From: Flavobacteriales bacterium
GTDB lineage: Bacteria; Bacteroidota; Bacteroidia; UBA10329
Direction: 5' to 3'
Assembly (NCBI GenBank): GCA_021739695.1
Contig: JAIPBM010000007.1
Location: 1 to 64,000 of the forward strand
DNA length: 64,000 nt
Below the pieces are notes generated by a model. That model was not told the DNA's origin. It did no database searches and was given only the letters and a program-made list of their open reading frames with translations. Position 1 is the stretch's first letter, and each line of letters begins with the position of its first letter. Positions 8,527 through 16,490 of the stretch are shown here, piece by piece. The position numbers and the translations under genes were made by a program.

Positions 8527-10611
8527 TTATTCTCCAGGATGGTAGGTTCGTTCTGCCATCTTCTCGACTGACGCTCTATACAATGGCATGGATTTGTATT
8601 CATGATTGGTGAACAGTTCCATCTGATCAGTATAGTGTTTGCTTTCTGGATGACTTGAAGCACCATAAGCGTTGACTGTTTTCACTTCTGCTTTTCCGTT
8701 TACGAAACGCACTTCTTGAATGTAGCCATCACCACCAGTTACCTTGTAAATCCCATTCTTCTTATCATATAATTTGGTGTCCGTAGCACGAGGCACTTCG
8801 CGAAGTCCGTGTGCCGGAAAACTCTTGTTTCCGCGCACCAAACGCTGAAGTTCGCCAAGCGGCACATCGATGGTTCCGTGCGTTTTTATTAGAAATTTCT
8901 TGGCTTTTCGAATGGCTTCCACAGCCATTTCTTCTGAAACGTGTTCTTTCCGAATCATCAGCAGCGCAAACGGGCCATCGAGTTCATGCATCAAGTTGTC
9001 GTGCACCACCATGGCCAATCCAGCATGCACATCTGTAATGTCATCTCCTTTCCAATTCCACGCTTTTAGCGAACGGATGGCATCAGCAATGTCTGGATAC
9101 TTTGCCTCGTCAAGGGCATACATTTCCGCAAAGTGCGTGCTGTAACTTCCATCGGGATGATAAGCTGCATCATACTTGATCTTAGTAAGATCGTACTCGG
9201 TGTATTTGGCATCGCCATGTTGTTCGAACAAATAGCCGAATCGCTCGCCACGATTATACTCGAAGGTCTGCACCCCAGGAAACATTTGATCCCAATTGCA
9301 ACTCTCACCAGTGCAATGCAGCGGAGTATTATTTGCATTGTATACGTATCCGCAATCCGGATTCGTTGCATTTGGAATCTTATCAAAGTCAAGCAGCTTG
9401 GTCCATTTGTACGCAGGATTATCTGATGTAATCGGAGGTGACCAATTCAGCTTCGGGTCTCGGTCTGGAACCTGACCACCAGAGTGCATCATGATGTTTC
9501 CTTCTGCATCTGCGTAAATGATATTGAAAAGTGGAATCGACTGCTTTTCTATGGCCGTTTTGAACTCATCGAAGTTTTGCGCCTTGTTCATTTCGTACCA
9601 CTGTTGCCCAGCAGCTATGTGCATATATCCAGGAAAACGGAAGGCAAACGTGCCGTGCTTCGTTTCCCAAACAGGTCCGTAAGTACTGTATTTCACTTTT
9701 TTGGAAACGGGAATCACCATTCCGATCACTTTCACCTTCAGTTGTACTTTATCGTGTCTGAAGTTGACCCATTTACCATCGTATCGATATTGATCCTTGT
9801 TTTCTGGATTGATCTGCAGTTTGTACACATCGCCAAACTGATGGTAATTGGTTGTGTGCGCCCATCCCAATTTTGGGTTCGAGCCCACAAAAATGGTGGA
9901 GCCTCCAGCAAATGTTCCGCCAACCATATTCCAACCTTCTTCGCTTACCATGTGTGCTTCGTACCAGGCAAATCTTCCTTCAATGGGCTGATGCGAGTTG
10001 ACGAGCAGATATCCGTTCCCATCATCCATGTGTTTTGCATCTATTGCAAAAGCGTTGGAACCCGTGCCGAAGAATTCGTTCGAACCAAAAAATTCCTCAA
10101 TACGATTCTCGTTTATCGCCTTTAGTGCCATGCCAGTTCCTGCCATCAGCGCCACGCTTAATGTTGAACTTTTTGTCAGGTCTTTGGCTGTTACCGGAAA
10201 TGCCTTTTTTAACAGAACTTCTTTAGGATGTGCCGTTGCATAGTCGTTCAATCCTTGCGCGTAACCTTCGAGCACAGCACGGAAAGCAGGCGACAGGTCT
10301 CTTTCAAATGTGGCATCCACCAACGAATCTACCCGTAGCAATTGCAAGCCAAAATCGAACAGCACTCCGTCTTTGCCTTTAAAACTGCCCAACAGTCCTT
10401 TTCCGGCCATTACTGCTTCCTGAATGTCTGCAAAGTTGTCTTCAGAATGCGCGTAGGCCAATCCGTAAGCGGCATCTGCATCGGTCTTGCCATAAATGTG
10501 CGGAACACCAAAGGTGTCTCTGATAATGGTAACATCTTTGGGGTTGATGGTCTGAGAAAATACAGGGAGCCAACCAATGAAGGAAAGGCAAAGAAGAATT
10601 CTGATCAACAT
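8527..10611 (-). CDS. penicillin/acyl-homoserine-lactone acylase family Ntn hydrolase
   Basis: A 694-residue secreted amidase precursor of the penicillin acylase (S45) family. A signal peptide (1-19) precedes IIRDTFGVPHIYGKTDADAAYGLAYAHSEDN, the family's alpha-subunit start. The autoprocessing site is visible at GTG-SNAFAID, where Ser185 would become the N-terminal nucleophile of the beta subunit. HQPIEGRFAWYEAHM follows it. The family cleaves amide bonds of acylated substrates such as beta-lactams or acyl-homoserine lactones; the actual substrate is unknown. It is a lone minus-strand gene between a symporter and a response regulator. It would act in the periplasm or outside the cell. Confidence 0.88.
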   Translation of the reverse strand: MLIRILLCLSFIGWLPVFSQTINPKDVTIIRDTFGVPHIYGKTDADAAYGLAYAHSEDNFADIQEAVMAGKGLLGSFKGKDGVLFDFGLQLLRVDSLVDATFERDLSPAFRAVLEGYAQGLNDYATAHPKEVLLKKAFPVTAKDLTKSSTLSVALMAGTGMALKAINENRIEEFFGSNEFFGTGSNAFAIDAKHMDDGNGYLLVNSHQPIEGRFAWYEAHMVSEEGWNMVGGTFAGGSTIFVGSNPKLGWAHTTNYHQFGDVYKLQINPENKDQYRYDGKWVNFRHDKVQLKVKVIGMVIPVSKKVKYSTYGPVWETKHGTFAFRFPGYMHIAAGQQWYEMNKAQNFDEFKTAIEKQSIPLFNIIYADAEGNIMMHSGGQVPDRDPKLNWSPPITSDNPAYKWTKLLDFDKIPNATNPDCGYVYNANNTPLHCTGESCNWDQMFPGVQTFEYNRGERFGYLFEQHGDAKYTEYDLTKIKYDAAYHPDGSYSTHFAEMYALDEAKYPDIADAIRSLKAWNWKGDDITDVHAGLAMVVHDNLMHELDGPFALLMIRKEHVSEEMAVEAIRKAKKFLIKTHGTIDVPLGELQRLVRGNKSFPAHGLREVPRATDTKLYDKKNGIYKVTGGDGYIQEVRFVNGKAEVKTVNAYGASSHPESKHYTDQMELFTNHEYKSMPLYRASVEKMAERTYHPGE

Positions 10612-10728
10612 AGAATAAGGGGTTGTTTAATGATGCGTGAAAATAAGTCCTTGATCTCTACGACCAACAGATTGCTGAATGAACTTAGAATCTTAACGCT
10701 AGGTTAATGAGATAACCGCGAAATGCTA

Positions 10729-11424
10729 CTAAGCTACAAACTTGTAGCCTACGCTCCGAACCGAGAGAAAGTGCTTCGGATATTTCGGGTCTGCCTCAAA
10801 GTACTTTCGGAAGGCGAGGATATAATTATCGATGGTGCGCGTGGATGGAAACGCATCATAACCCCAAACAGTTTCTAAGATCGTCTCGCGAGAAAGCACC
10901 TCGTTTCTGCGTTCAACAAAAAGACGAAGGAGTTTCATTTCACGTTTCGAGAGCGGATGATCGTTCCCGTCTTTATCCGTAATGGTATAAGAACCGAAAT
11001 CGATGCTGCAGCTCCCAAATTGGAAGGAACTGACCGAACGGTCCAGATCATTTCCACCGCGTTTCAGCAATGCTTGAACACGCAACAGGAACTCATCCAG
11101 ATTGAAGGGTTTTGTGAGGTAGTCATCGCCACCGATCTTGAGGCCGAATACGCGATCTTCCACCGAACTTTTTGCCGTTAAGAAGAGTATCGGAACCTTC
11201 GTGTTTTCCAGCCTGATGGTCTGACAAATAGTGAATCCGTCCACTTCGGGCAACATCACGTCCAAAATCACCAGATCAAATCGTTTTCGGGCAAACTCTT
11301 CCAATGCAATCTTGCCGTTGGAAACAGCCGATACTTCGTAGCCCTCCAACTCCAAGTTCAGCTTGATGATGTCTTGGAGGCTTTCTTCGTCCTCTACCAG
11401 AAGAATGCGTTTGTTCATGCTCAT
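10729..11424 (-). CDS. OmpR-family response regulator (orphan)
   Basis: A 231-residue two-component DNA-binding regulator. The receiver domain (about 5-120) has the acidic pocket E11-D12-E13, phosphoacceptor Asp55 (LVILDVMLPE), Thr83 (FLTA) and Lys105 (YLTKPF). The C-terminal winged helix (about 135-231) contains LSKREMKLLRLFVERRNEVLSRETI and RTIDNYILAFRKYFE, typical of the OmpR/PhoB class. No histidine kinase gene is next to it. The start MSMNKR is followed at once by the receiver beta strand, and a second ATG (M3) is also possible. It is divergent from the membrane protein at 11462, with only 37 bases between starts. Confidence 0.93.
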   Translation of the reverse strand: MSMNKRILLVEDEESLQDIIKLNLELEGYEVSAVSNGKIALEEFARKRFDLVILDVMLPEVDGFTICQTIRLENTKVPILFLTAKSSVEDRVFGLKIGGDDYLTKPFNLDEFLLRVQALLKRGGNDLDRSVSSFQFGSCSIDFGSYTITDKDGNDHPLSKREMKLLRLFVERRNEVLSRETILETVWGYDAFPSTRTIDNYILAFRKYFEADPKYPKHFLSVRSVGYKFVA

Positions 11425-11461
11425 CTTGTCCGCTAAAATTAACGGTAATTTTAACCGCAGA

Positions 11462-13015
11462 ATGAGCCAACGCCTTTTCGGAAGTTCTTTACCTGTTTTA
11501 GGGTACGCTTGCTTTTTGGCTGCCCTATTTCTATTTGTTCAAGGTTACCAGTTCAATACGGCAGACCAAGCGGAACATTTGCCGCAGGTTTACCAAATGC
11601 TCGACTCGGAACTTTATCCGCACGATTATTTTGTGAACGCAAGCAATTCCATTTTCACCATACGCATCTATTACGAGAAACTTGTCTTGCATGTAGCGCA
11701 GACAATCGGTTTAGAATGGGGACTTTTCATTCTCAATTTCTGTTTTGTTGCCTTAATGGCTTACTCGTTTTCTTGTATTGCCGAGGCGTTTTTTAACGAC
11801 CGATGGGCCATGATTTTGGCTCCGTTACTTGCCTTGTTAGTGTTTTACAACTTCACGGTTGGTGGCAACCATGTGATGTACGCAAGCTTCATTTCAAGCA
11901 CCATTGCAAAAGGAGTATCGAGTTTTGCTATGCTGCAATTTCTTCGGCATAAACGGGTTTTTGCAGGATTGCTACTCGGATTGGCCTCGCTGTTTCAGCC
12001 ATTGGTGGGTTTGCAGGTTTTTCTTCTCCTCTCTGGATATGAGCTTTTCGTTTGTCGAAATGTGAGAAATGTGCTGAACTTGAGTTTGCCTTACTTGGCC
12101 TTGGCGCTGACAATCCTTATTCCTGCCGTTCAACACCAATTACTGGGCGAAGAAGGATTTGACAAAGAACTTTACTACGAAATCCTCTATCGTTTCCGCA
12201 ACTATCATCACTTTCTGCCTTCGCTTTTCCCAGTAACGCATTACATCAAGTTTGTAGGATTGCTGGTGCTTGGACTCGTCAGCTACGTAATTGCAAGACC
12301 TAAAGACCGTGGCCTTTACGTGTCTTTCGTAGGGCTTGCGGTGCTCGGCATGTTCGTCTATTGGGTTGGTTTGGAATTGATTGGAATACACGCTTTTGGA
12401 AAGACGCAATGGTTTAAGACAACCGTTTGGATCGGGGCATTCAACGCCATTATGGTAGCAGGCTTGCTCGGACAATTGCTTTCGGGATTTTTTCCCTTTC
12501 ATAAAGTGAGGAACTACGTTTTACCTTTTTCGGTTGTCCTATTTACGGTGTTGATAGTGGCAATCACAAACTCAAAATACCTGCCCGAGAAATTTCAGCA
12601 TAAGTATGTGGTCGGAAATCGGGTTCAAACGGATCTTGAAAAGATGCACTTGTGGATAGCTGACAATACAGCAAAGGATGTTACTGTTCTGGTTTCGCCA
12701 GTTGATGATAGTTTCTCGTGCGAAGCCAAACGAAGCATGCCTATTCATTTCAGGGCCATTATTCACGAGCCGTTTTTCATGCTGCCTTGGTATGAAGATT
12801 TCAAAGAGATCTACGGAGTTTCTTTGGATAATATCGAAGGAATTGATGCCCGCGAAAATGCGATCAAGCGCTATGAGAATAGAAATTATCGCGGCACAAG
12901 TAAGCACATCGACCTGAGGTTGGACAACCTCGAAACCTGCCAATTCAGCTCAGAATTGGGTCCAATTATACATCAGCAAGGAAGCTTGGTTCTTACCGAA
13001 TTCCAAGCACTTTAG
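11462..13015 (+). CDS. polytopic membrane protein, GT-C-like
   Basis: A 517-residue inner-membrane protein with about 10 hydrophobic segments spread over residues 8-370, then a soluble C-terminal part of about 130 residues. The first loop (NTADQAEHLPQVYQMLDSELYPHDYF) is acidic and follows helix 1, as in GT-C glycosyltransferases, but I cannot assign a family. An in-frame ATG 33 codons upstream would overlap the divergent response regulator and adds a non-hydrophobic Arg/Ser-rich tail. I therefore chose the ATG at 11462 (MSQRLFGSS), directly before helix 1. A role in cell-surface glycan assembly is only a guess from topology. Confidence 0.7.
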   Translation: MSQRLFGSSLPVLGYACFLAALFLFVQGYQFNTADQAEHLPQVYQMLDSELYPHDYFVNASNSIFTIRIYYEKLVLHVAQTIGLEWGLFILNFCFVALMAYSFSCIAEAFFNDRWAMILAPLLALLVFYNFTVGGNHVMYASFISSTIAKGVSSFAMLQFLRHKRVFAGLLLGLASLFQPLVGLQVFLLLSGYELFVCRNVRNVLNLSLPYLALALTILIPAVQHQLLGEEGFDKELYYEILYRFRNYHHFLPSLFPVTHYIKFVGLLVLGLVSYVIARPKDRGLYVSFVGLAVLGMFVYWVGLELIGIHAFGKTQWFKTTVWIGAFNAIMVAGLLGQLLSGFFPFHKVRNYVLPFSVVLFTVLIVAITNSKYLPEKFQHKYVVGNRVQTDLEKMHLWIADNTAKDVTVLVSPVDDSFSCEAKRSMPIHFRAIIHEPFFMLPWYEDFKEIYGVSLDNIEGIDARENAIKRYENRNYRGTSKHIDLRLDNLETCQFSSELGPIIHQQGSLVLTEFQAL

Positions 13016-13042
13016 CAAAGGCAACTACGGTTATTTACGTAG

Positions 13043-13068
13043 GCGATTACGGTCAAACTCGTAATCGC
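13043..13068. promoter_or_regulatory. perfect 9-bp inverted repeat upstream of lipoprotein gene
   Basis: GCGATTACG (13043-13051) and CGTAATCGC (13060-13068) are exact inverted copies with an 8-base spacer. They lie about 62 bases before the lipoprotein start at 13131. No T-run follows, so it is not a standard terminator. An operator or an mRNA leader hairpin is possible. Confidence 0.4.
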
Positions 13069-13130
13069 ACGTTCTCATGCATTCTCAAATTTGCAGCTCA
13101 AACTAAAAATCTAACCCTAAATAAACCAAC

Positions 13131-13886
13131 ATGAGCGCACTAAGTAGCACTTTAAAATGGGGACGATTCCTTGTCTTGGCAGGAGCCGTTTCTTTTTCAA
13201 TTACGTCTTGTAATACAGATGAAACACCCGAAACACCGACTGACCCAGCAAGCAACCCGCCAACTCCTACTTTCGGAGTAGGATACGGCACGCTAGCCGC
13301 TATAAAAACCGTTACCACATTCGATCCTGGATTTGGTGTGCCAATTCAGGAGATCGTGCTTGGTTTGGGTTCGGCAGGCTTTACCAATGCGTTGGATTAC
13401 AGTAATCTGATCGATGCTGGAACCATTACGCTGGAAGGCGAAACTTTGACGCGGGCAGAAAACAATGCTTACTACAACTCTCCCACGCAGACAAACCCAA
13501 CAGGAATTGATTTCAGCGGAAATCCAAGCTGGGAAGTAGGCGGTTCTTCCGGTGTACCGGCATTCTCGCACACGACCAATATCGGTTTTCCAACGCTTGG
13601 TGCGATCACTAGCGCAACCACCATTCCCGGAACAGGAGATTACGTGCTCACGGTTGCCAATATTTCTGGTGCCGATTCGGTCTTCTTCATGCTTGGTGGA
13701 ATTTCTCATACCGAACCTGGAAACTCAACCTCCAGCACCTTCACGGAAGCAGAGATCAATACCATGGGAACAGGTGCAAGCTTCATGCAAGTGGCTCCTT
13801 ACAGATGGGAGATGGCCACAAAATCGGGCAAGGATTTCTATTTCGTAACTGAAACAGTAAAAACACAATCTATTACTATCGAATAA
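13131..13886 (+). CDS. putative lipoprotein of unknown function
   Basis: A 251-residue protein. It has a lipoprotein signal (residues 1-26) with lipobox ITSC (Cys27), followed by an acidic, Pro/Thr-rich linker (DETPETPTDPASNPPTPT) that would tether a globular domain to the outer membrane. The rest is beta-rich, Gly/Thr/Ser-rich and free of further Cys. I recognise no domain. The gene stands alone, with a 115-base upstream gap holding an inverted repeat (13043-13068) and a terminator directly after (13907-13942). Confidence 0.7.
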   Translation: MSALSSTLKWGRFLVLAGAVSFSITSCNTDETPETPTDPASNPPTPTFGVGYGTLAAIKTVTTFDPGFGVPIQEIVLGLGSAGFTNALDYSNLIDAGTITLEGETLTRAENNAYYNSPTQTNPTGIDFSGNPSWEVGGSSGVPAFSHTTNIGFPTLGAITSATTIPGTGDYVLTVANISGADSVFFMLGGISHTEPGNSTSSTFTEAEINTMGTGASFMQVAPYRWEMATKSGKDFYFVTETVKTQSITIE

Positions 13887-13906
13887 TTGATTGGAACAAT
13901 GTGGGT

Positions 13907-13942
13907 GAGGTCGGCTTCTTCGGAGGTCGGCCTCTTTTTTTT
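13907..13942 (+). terminator. Rho-independent terminator after lipoprotein gene
   Basis: GAGGTCGGC (13907-13915) pairs with GTCGGCCTC (13926-13934), all nine positions pairing with two G-T wobbles, across a 10-base loop. Eight T residues follow at 13935-13942. It lies 20 bases after the stop at 13886. Confidence 0.85.
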
Positions 13943-14013
13943 GCAGAAACCATTAAGTTACATTCAAATTTTATAAACCGTGTTTTAAGTAATAGGGTTT
14001 AATTTGTCCTCAA

Positions 14014-14589
14014 ATGAAAACGGAGGAGCTCTTCATCAGGAACATGGTCAGCAGTCGTTGCATTCTAGCCGTTAGGCAAATGTTGCGTTCGTTGGATATG
14101 GAAGAAGTGGAACGTATTTCGCTTGGCCGTGCAGTGGTAGGTTACGAAGATGAAAGACAATTGGCACAGTTCATCGATGCACTTCCATCCATTGGATTTC
14201 TATTGGTGGAAGACGATGGACAGAAACAACTGGAGATGATAAAAGCTGCTTCAATCGAGCTGTTCTATCATGGAAATAATGCCAATTCGCTTATCCGTAA
14301 TTCAGATCACTTGAGCGAACGCACTGGAATGCCTTATCATCAACTTAGTCGCATTTTTTCTGAACAGACCGGCACAACGCTCGAGAAGTACATCATTCTA
14401 CTTAAGATTGAGCGGGTAAAGGAACTCTTGAGTTACAAAGATTTAACGCTCAGTGAAATATCCTATCAAATGGGATACAGTAGTGTTCAGTATCTGAGTA
14501 ATCAATTCAAGCAGGTTACCGATGTAACGCCTAAACAGTTCAAGGATGGACAAGGTGGTCAGCGTATTCCGCTGGACAAGCTCATTTAA
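14014..14589 (+). CDS. AraC-family regulator with degenerate HMA-like N-domain
   Basis: A 191-residue transcription factor. The C-terminal AraC-type DNA-binding domain (about 90-178) has two helix-turn-helix units: LSERTGMPYHQLSRIFSEQTG, and LSEISYQMGYSSVQYLSNQFKQVTDVTPKQFK with the conserved family signature. The N-terminal 70 residues (IRNMVSSRCILAVRQMLRSLD) resemble the ferredoxin-like heavy-metal-associated domain found in front of many Bacteroidota AraC proteins. Its CxxC metal site is reduced to Ser13-x-x-Cys16. It stands 125 bases upstream of the PqqD-like gene in the same direction. With the inverted repeats in that gap, it is the obvious candidate regulator of the 14.7-22.0 kb gene set, though this is inference. 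Confidence 0.88.
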   Translation: MKTEELFIRNMVSSRCILAVRQMLRSLDMEEVERISLGRAVVGYEDERQLAQFIDALPSIGFLLVEDDGQKQLEMIKAASIELFYHGNNANSLIRNSDHLSERTGMPYHQLSRIFSEQTGTTLEKYIILLKIERVKELLSYKDLTLSEISYQMGYSSVQYLSNQFKQVTDVTPKQFKDGQGGQRIPLDKLI

Positions 14590-14611
14590 AGGATTAACCT
14601 CAATCATCTGC

Positions 14612-14696
14612 TTGTGTGAATCTTACACAACCAAGTTATAAAACTGTAATTCCCGTCCGATTTCAAGTCTGTTACTTTGACCTAATACAATCGGAC
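14612..14696. promoter_or_regulatory. two inverted repeats in the promoter region of the PqqD/ATP-grasp operon
   Basis: In the 125-base gap before the PqqD-like gene there are two exact inverted repeats. TTGTGT (14612-14617) pairs with ACACAA (14625-14630), and GTCCGATT (14655-14662) with AATCGGAC (14689-14696). Between the second pair lies TTACTTTG (14672-14679), close to the Bacteroidota -7 consensus TAnnTTTG but one base short in spacing. The arrangement suggests an operator overlapping the promoter. AraC proteins usually bind direct repeats, so the binding factor is uncertain. Confidence 0.4.
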
Positions 14697-14714
14697 AACT
14701 AAAAATCAGAAGTC

Positions 14715-14963
14715 ATGATAAGCCTAAAGAAAAACATTGCAATCAGCGAGTCAGGGTTCGTTTTCAACCCTACCACTGGCGATTCGTTCTCCCTTAATTC
14801 TGTCGGAACCGACATTCTCAAATTGTTGAAAGACGGTAAGGGCGAAAAAGAGGTGAAAACTACCGTTATCGACAGGTATGACGTGGACGAAGAAACCTTT
14901 GACAAGGATTATTACGACTTCCTGAAAATGTTGGGCCAATACAAACTTCTTGACGCATCGTAA
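14715..14963 (+). CDS. PqqD-like protein (RiPP recognition element fold)
   Basis: An 82-residue cytoplasmic protein matching the PqqD family in length and pattern. The N-terminal strands (IAISESGFVFNPTTGDSFSLN) lead to SVGTDILKLLKDGKGEKEV, a helix, and the C-terminal helices with VDEETFDKDYYDFLKMLGQYKLL. PqqD and its relatives bind the leader part of ribosomal peptides and present it to a modifying enzyme. Here no radical SAM gene is present; instead an ATP-grasp ligase gene follows 2 bases downstream, and a PLP decarboxylase with a leader-like tail lies further on. The binding partner is therefore probably encoded nearby. The assignment to the fold is good, but the role is inferred. No Cys is present. 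Confidence 0.78.
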   Translation: MISLKKNIAISESGFVFNPTTGDSFSLNSVGTDILKLLKDGKGEKEVKTTVIDRYDVDEETFDKDYYDFLKMLGQYKLLDAS

Positions 14964-14965
14964 TC

Positions 14966-16036
14966 ATGAAAAAGCAACTGACCATAGCCGTTACGGGGCT
15001 GAACAACATCGATAGTCCAGGACCGGGAATTCCCGTGATCAGGGCCTTGCGCGACAGCGAAGAATTCGAGGTTCGGATTATTGGTCTGAGCTACGAAACC
15101 CTTGAACCGGGCATTTACATGCACGAAATGGTGGATCATGTTTATCAGATTCCATTTCCGAAATCTGGAACAGAAGTGATCTTCGGACGAATCGCTTACA
15201 TCAACTCATTAGAGAATATTGATGTGCTGATTCCAAACTTCGATGCAGAACTGTTCAACTTCATCAAGTTGTCAGATCGGATGGAAAGCGAATTGGGAAT
15301 CAAAACCTTCCTTCCAACCTTAGAGCAATTTGAGGCGCGCCATAAGGTGAATCTCGAAGAGTTCGGAGAGAAGCATGGCATGCTTGTTCCGAAAAGCAAA
15401 ATGATCTTTTCCACCGCGGAAATTCCAAAGTTGGCACAGGATTTTACCTATCCGATTGTAGTGAAAGGTCAGTTTTACGATGCCCATATTGCCTACAATC
15501 AAGAACAGGTGGCCACGTATTTCAACAAGATAGCTGCCAAGTGGGGACTGCCGATTGTCATTCAACAGTTCGTTTATGGAACAGAAGTGAACATCATTGC
15601 TCTTGGCGATGGCGAAGGCAATATGATAGGCGCGGTGCCCATGCGCAAGCAATACATTACTGACAAAGGCAAAGCTTGGGCAGGAGTGAGTTTGGATGAT
15701 GAAGGCTTACTATCCGAAGCTAAATCGATGATAGCAAGTTCAAAATGGCGAGGCGGAATGGAGCTCGAGTACATCAAAACCAGCGATGATGAATATTACC
15801 TGCTCGAGATCAATCCACGATTCCCAGCATGGGTTTACCTCGCAAATGGTTGCGGTCAGAACCTTCCCGAAGCATTGGTAAAAATGTCATTAGGAGAAAA
15901 GGTGAAACCGTATGACAGTTACGAAGTCGGAAAAATGTTCATCCGCTATTCGTGGGACATGATCGTAGACATGAAGGAGTTCGAGGAGATTTCTACAACT
16001 GGAGAGCTTGGACCAAAGAAGCGAAAGGCTTCTTAG
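14966..16036 (+). CDS. ATP-grasp carboxylate-amine ligase-like protein
   Basis: A 356-residue cytoplasmic enzyme of the ATP-grasp superfamily (CarB/D-Ala ligase type). It would activate a carboxylate as acyl phosphate and join it to an amine or thiol. The N-terminal preATP-grasp domain (about 5-110) begins with IAVTGLNNIDSPGPGIP. The ATP-binding part has Lys167 (YPIVVKGQF), the acidic strand GMELEYI (264-270) and metal-binding E281-I-N283-P-R285. The C-terminal tail is Lys-rich (KKRKAS). The start lies 2 bases after the PqqD-like stop, so the two are almost certainly co-translated. Neither substrate is evident. Other readings are a carbamoylation or biotin-carboxylase-type reaction. Confidence 0.85.
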   Translation: MKKQLTIAVTGLNNIDSPGPGIPVIRALRDSEEFEVRIIGLSYETLEPGIYMHEMVDHVYQIPFPKSGTEVIFGRIAYINSLENIDVLIPNFDAELFNFIKLSDRMESELGIKTFLPTLEQFEARHKVNLEEFGEKHGMLVPKSKMIFSTAEIPKLAQDFTYPIVVKGQFYDAHIAYNQEQVATYFNKIAAKWGLPIVIQQFVYGTEVNIIALGDGEGNMIGAVPMRKQYITDKGKAWAGVSLDDEGLLSEAKSMIASSKWRGGMELEYIKTSDDEYYLLEINPRFPAWVYLANGCGQNLPEALVKMSLGEKVKPYDSYEVGKMFIRYSWDMIVDMKEFEEISTTGELGPKKRKAS

Positions 16037-16040
16037 AGTA

Positions 16041-16059
16041 ACGAGTTGCGAGTTTCGAG
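16041..16059. repeat. short dispersed repeat, copy 1 (before four-helix-bundle gene)
   Basis: ACGAGTTGCGAGTTTCGAG lies between the ATP-grasp stop (16036) and the four-helix-bundle start (16083). It shares GAGTTGCGAGTTTC or AGTTGCGAGTTTC with the copies at 16452-16475 (inverted) and 17860-17883 (direct). Confidence 0.7.
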
Positions 16060-16082
16060 TCACGAGAATTAACCGAAGAAAG

Positions 16083-16445
16083 ATGAAAGATTTCAAGAAA
16101 TTGATTGTTTGGCAAAGGTCAATGGATGTTGTGGATAAGGTTTTCGACCTGATTGAAAATATGACGCGAGCAGAACAATGGATTCTGTCAAACCAGGTCG
16201 GTCGTTGTTCCGTCTCCATTCCATCAAATATTGCGGAAGGTGCTGGAAGAAAGACAAGTAAGGATTTTGCCCACTTTTTAGACATTGCCTTAGGTTCAAG
16301 TTTTGAATTGGAAACGCAACTGCTTATTTGTCAAAGAAGAAAATCGCTCGCCCAAACAGACCTGAACGGAATGATACAGGAAGTATTGGAAATACAGAAA
16401 ATGATAATTGGACTGCAAAAAGCAGTTCGCGCAAAACAAGATTAA
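16083..16445 (+). CDS. four-helix bundle protein (S23 / 23S rRNA intervening-sequence type)
   Basis: A 120-residue helical protein of the S23 family. It shows the hallmark start DFKKLIVWQRSMDVVDKVFDLI and the core QVGRCSVSIPSNIAEGAGRKTSKDFAHFLDIALGSSFELETQLLI. The family was first found in insertions of 23S rRNA genes and is widespread in Bacteroidota; its biochemical role is not known. A longer in-frame start at 16008 would overlap the ATP-grasp gene and translate repeat DNA, so I use the ATG at 16083. It sits between the ATP-grasp and decarboxylase genes, flanked on both sides by related short repeats. It looks like a cassette dropped into the operon and not a pathway enzyme. Confidence 0.88.
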   Translation: MKDFKKLIVWQRSMDVVDKVFDLIENMTRAEQWILSNQVGRCSVSIPSNIAEGAGRKTSKDFAHFLDIALGSSFELETQLLICQRRKSLAQTDLNGMIQEVLEIQKMIIGLQKAVRAKQD

Positions 16446-16451
16446 ACGCAT

Positions 16452-16475
16452 TCTCGCAACTGGAAACTCGCAACT
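16452..16475. repeat. short dispersed repeat, copy 2 (inverted, before decarboxylase gene)
   Basis: This 24-base unit is the exact reverse complement of the unit at 17860-17883; its core on the minus strand is AGTTGCGAGTTTCCAGTTGC. It lies in the 45-base gap between the four-helix-bundle and decarboxylase genes. Together with copy 3 it brackets the decarboxylase gene as an inverted pair. Confidence 0.8.
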
Positions 16476-16490
16476 AGAAACTCAGAAAAC

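Noticed and set aside
9484-10125. 213-codon antisense ORF inside the acylase gene
   Set aside because: No protein-like features; opposite an intact Ntn hydrolase gene.
11363-11461. Longer start for the membrane protein at 11462
   Set aside because: It would overlap the response regulator and adds 33 Arg/Ser-rich residues before the first helix.
16008-16082. Longer start for the four-helix-bundle gene
   Set aside because: The extra codons overlap the ATP-grasp gene and translate a dispersed repeat; the family begins at MKDFKKLIVW.
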